Assembly (NCBI GenBank): GCA_046349435.1
Contig: JAXMCI010000017.1
Location: forward strand, 62,001 to 126,000
Length of the DNA stretch: 64,000 bases
Source of the DNA: JAXMCI01 sp046349435
Lineage (GTDB): Bacteria > Pseudomonadota > Alphaproteobacteria > Dongiales > Dongiaceae
Direction: 5' to 3'
Positions within the stretch are counted from its first letter, which is position 1. The number at the start of each line of letters is the position of its first letter. This document shows, one piece after another, positions 62,332 to 64,000 of the stretch. The notes beneath the pieces were generated by a model, which was not told the DNA's origin, did not search any database, and saw only the letters and a program-made list of their open reading frames with translations. The translations under genes and the position numbers were made by a program.

Positions 62332-63593
62332 CGCGCCGCTCCATGAGGGCGAGCAGCCGCGCCGCCACCCTCTCCGCGACCGCGTCGCCCGCGGCGGCCA
62401 CCGCCGCGGCGGCCTCCGCCTGCCGCCGGCGCAAGGCTTCGTCGGCGAGCAGCCTGCCGACCGCCTGCGCCAGCCCGGCCTCGTCCTCGACCAGGGTGAC
62501 GCCGCCCGCCGCGGCCAGCGCTTCGTAGAGCGCGGCGAAGTTCTCCACCCGCCGGCCGCTGACCACGGCGCAGCCGAGCCGCGCCGGCTCCAGCGGGTTG
62601 TGGCCGCCCGGCACGGCGAGCGACTTGCCGAGGAAGGCGACCGGCGCCAGCCGGTAGAACAGCCCGAGCTCGCCCATCGTGTCGGCGAGGTAGATCCGCG
62701 TGCCGGGCCCGGGGCAGTCGCCGCGGCTGCGCCGGACGCAGGCGGTTCCGTCGGCGGCCAGCGCCGCCGCGATCGCCTCGCCGCGCTCGGCATGGCGCGG
62801 CACGATGATCGTGAGCAGCTCGGGGTGGGCCGGCCGCAGCCGGGCGTCGACCGCGGCGGCGAGCCGCTCCTCGCCCTCATGCGTGCTGGCGGCGAGCCAG
62901 GCCGGCCGGCCGCCGATCGCCTGGCGCAGCCGCGCGAGCTCGGCGGCGTCGGCCGGCAGCGGCGCCGCCGCCGCCTTCAGGGTGCCCGCGCAGCCGACCG
63001 GCCGCCCGGCGAGGCGGGCGAGCCGCGCCGCGCTCCCGGGGTCGCCGGCGAGGATCAGCGCGAAGGGCGCCAGCAGCCGGCGCAGCGCGGCCGGCGCGTA
63101 TCCCCAGCGGCGCTCGGAGCGGGCGGAGAGCCGGGCGTTGAGCAGCGCCATCGGCACGCCGCGGCGCGCCGTCCCGGCGATCAGGTTGGGCCACAGCTCG
63201 GACTCGACCCAGACCGCGAGGTCGGGCCGCCAATGGTCGAGGAATGCGGCGACCCAGGCGCGGCGGTCGAGCGGCGCGAACTGGTGGCGGGCGCACGGCG
63301 GCAGCCGCTCGGCCAGCAGCCGCGCCGAGCTCAGCGTCCCCGAGGTCACCAGGATCGCGAGGTCCGGCGCGGCCGCCGCCAGCCGCTCGATCAGCGCCAG
63401 GATCGAGGCCGCCTCGCCGAGGCTCGCGACATGCAGCCAGGCGAGCCGGCCGAGGACGGCCGCGCCAGCCCGGCCCGGCCGCGCCGCTCGCCGAGCCGCG
63501 CCGGATCCTCCTTGCCCTGCCGCACCCGCCGCCGCAGCCACAGCGCCAGCAGATGCCGGCGGCGTCGGTGGCGAGGCGCCAGGCCGCCAGCAC
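62318..63593 (-). CDS. waaA: Kdo (3-deoxy-D-manno-octulosonic acid) transferase, two frameshifts
   Basis: A GT30 glycosyltransferase that adds Kdo to lipid A. The main frame carries the base Glu in ASLGEAAS, WVESELWPN, and the C-terminal GGHNPLEPA. The N-terminal anchor (LAAWRLATDAAG, then LLALWLRRRVRQGKEDPARL) is spread over two other frames, with breaks near 63550 and 63460. The gene is usually essential, so these are probably sequence errors. The GTG at 63593 is the likely start, just after the stop of the acyltransferase gene. Confidence 0.88.
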
Positions 63594-63597
63594 CGGC

Positions 63598-64000
63598 TCA
63601 GCCGGCCTTGGGCGGCGCCGGCTCGATCGGCACGTGGCCGGTCAGCCGGTCGGCCTCCTCGATCGCCACCAGCCGACGCTCCAGCTCGGCGCGCGCCGCC
63701 TCGCGCTCGGCGGGATTGCCGATGCCACCCGCAGCAGCTCGCCGGCGACCATCACGCCGCGACCGAAGGGCAGCGGCAGGATGAAGCGGTCCCAGGAGCC
63801 GAAGGTGCGGCGCCGCCGCGTTCCGTAGGTGCCCGGCAGCAGCGGCACCCCGGCCCGCCGCGCCAGCTCGATCGGCCCCGGGCCGACCCGCATGCGCGGG
63901 CCGCGCGGGCCGTCCGGGGTGATGCAGATCATCTCGCCGGCGGCCAGCGCGTTGTAGGCCCGGCGGAAACCCTCGACGCCGTTGCGCGAGCTCGAGGCGT
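63598..64000 (-). CDS. DUF374 lysophospholipid acyltransferase-like protein, cut by window end, one frameshift
   Basis: C-terminal part of an LPLAT-like acyltransferase (GFRRAYNALAAGE, ITPDGPRGPRMRVGPGPIELAR). The DGPRGP motif is typical of the DUF374 group found before waaA. A frame change near 63722 is needed to reach the usual ending (REAARAELERRLVAIEEAD) and the stop at 63598. The N-terminus lies beyond 64000. Confidence 0.85.
   Translation of the reverse strand, partial: RLELAQRRRGFPPGLQRAGRRRDDLHHPGRPARPAHAGRPGADRAGAAGRGAAAAGHLRNAAAPHLRLLGPLHPAAALRSRRDGRRRAAAGGIGNPAEREAARAELERRLVAIEEADRLTGHVPIEPAPPKAG

Noticed and set aside
1..64000. CRISPR array, prophage, insertion sequence, tRNA or rRNA
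   Set aside because: No regular short repeats with spacers, no transposase, integrase or phage structural gene, and no recognisable cloverleaf or rRNA segment was found by reading. A dedicated tRNA scan was not possible here.

Overview
The window is chromosomal DNA of very high GC content from a bacterium that is most likely an alphaproteobacterium of the Rhodospirillales/Rhizobiales type. This placement is inferred from gene order (ribF, ileS, lspA, a DUF3035 lipoprotein, two M16 peptidases, mutL; and DUF374 acyltransferase, waaA, lpxK), from the density of two-component ABC importer operons, and from dispersed palindromic intergenic repeats of kinds common in that class. I saw no rRNA, tRNA, CRISPR array, prophage or insertion sequence.

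Layout. (1) 1-9482 looks like a small-molecule amine module: a dimethylglycine/sarcosine dehydrogenase-like flavoprotein (frameshifted), a BKACE (DUF849) enzyme divergent from a class III aminotransferase, an amino-acid ABC permease and binding protein, a GntR/FCD regulator and a non-pyrrolysine MttB-family methyltransferase. (2) 9440-13507 holds nhaA with a LAS-type metallopeptidase, phaJ and ribF. (3) 13601-26557 is mainly housekeeping: ileS, lspA, a lipoprotein, a catalytic/non-catalytic M16 pair, mutL, a broken PAP2 phosphatase, rsmD, an rluB-type pseudouridine synthase, a PuuD-like amidohydrolase, a homocysteine S-methyltransferase and tadA. (4) 26558-28409 is an accessory patch of lower GC: a decayed DUF1326 copy, a small secreted coiled-coil protein with no family I recognise, and an intact DUF1326 gene, with a direct repeat of about 135 bp in front of both DUF1326 copies. 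(5) 28411-36562 has a GST, a cyanophycin-synthetase-like protein and a divergent branched-chain amino-acid-type (Liv) importer whose two ATPase domains are frameshifted.

(6) 36641-51319 is the most striking block. About 13 kb on the minus strand carries a HisD/HpsN-family dehydrogenase, a metallo-beta-lactamase-fold hydrolase, a complete ribose-type importer, a complete CUT1-type importer with two different ATPases, and a His-rich HD-like protein. It faces a LacI-family regulator, and the shared promoter region has two matching LacI-type operators. This reads as one inducible uptake-and-catabolism locus for an unidentified polyol or sugar-like compound.

(7) 51327-57945 holds an ATP-grasp ligase, a berberine-bridge-type flavoprotein, a Sel1-repeat protein and a sulfite-oxidase-type molybdoenzyme divergent from a CadC/TolB/TPR regulator. 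(8) 57969-64000 returns to core genes: an ATC-hydrolase-like protein, purD, xseA, lpxK, waaA and a DUF374 acyltransferase cut by the window end.

Frameshifts cluster at four places (1-1400, 22195-23025, 35330-36470, 63450-63725) and hit genes expected to be essential, such as waaA. I therefore suspect indel errors in the assembly rather than true gene decay for most of them.
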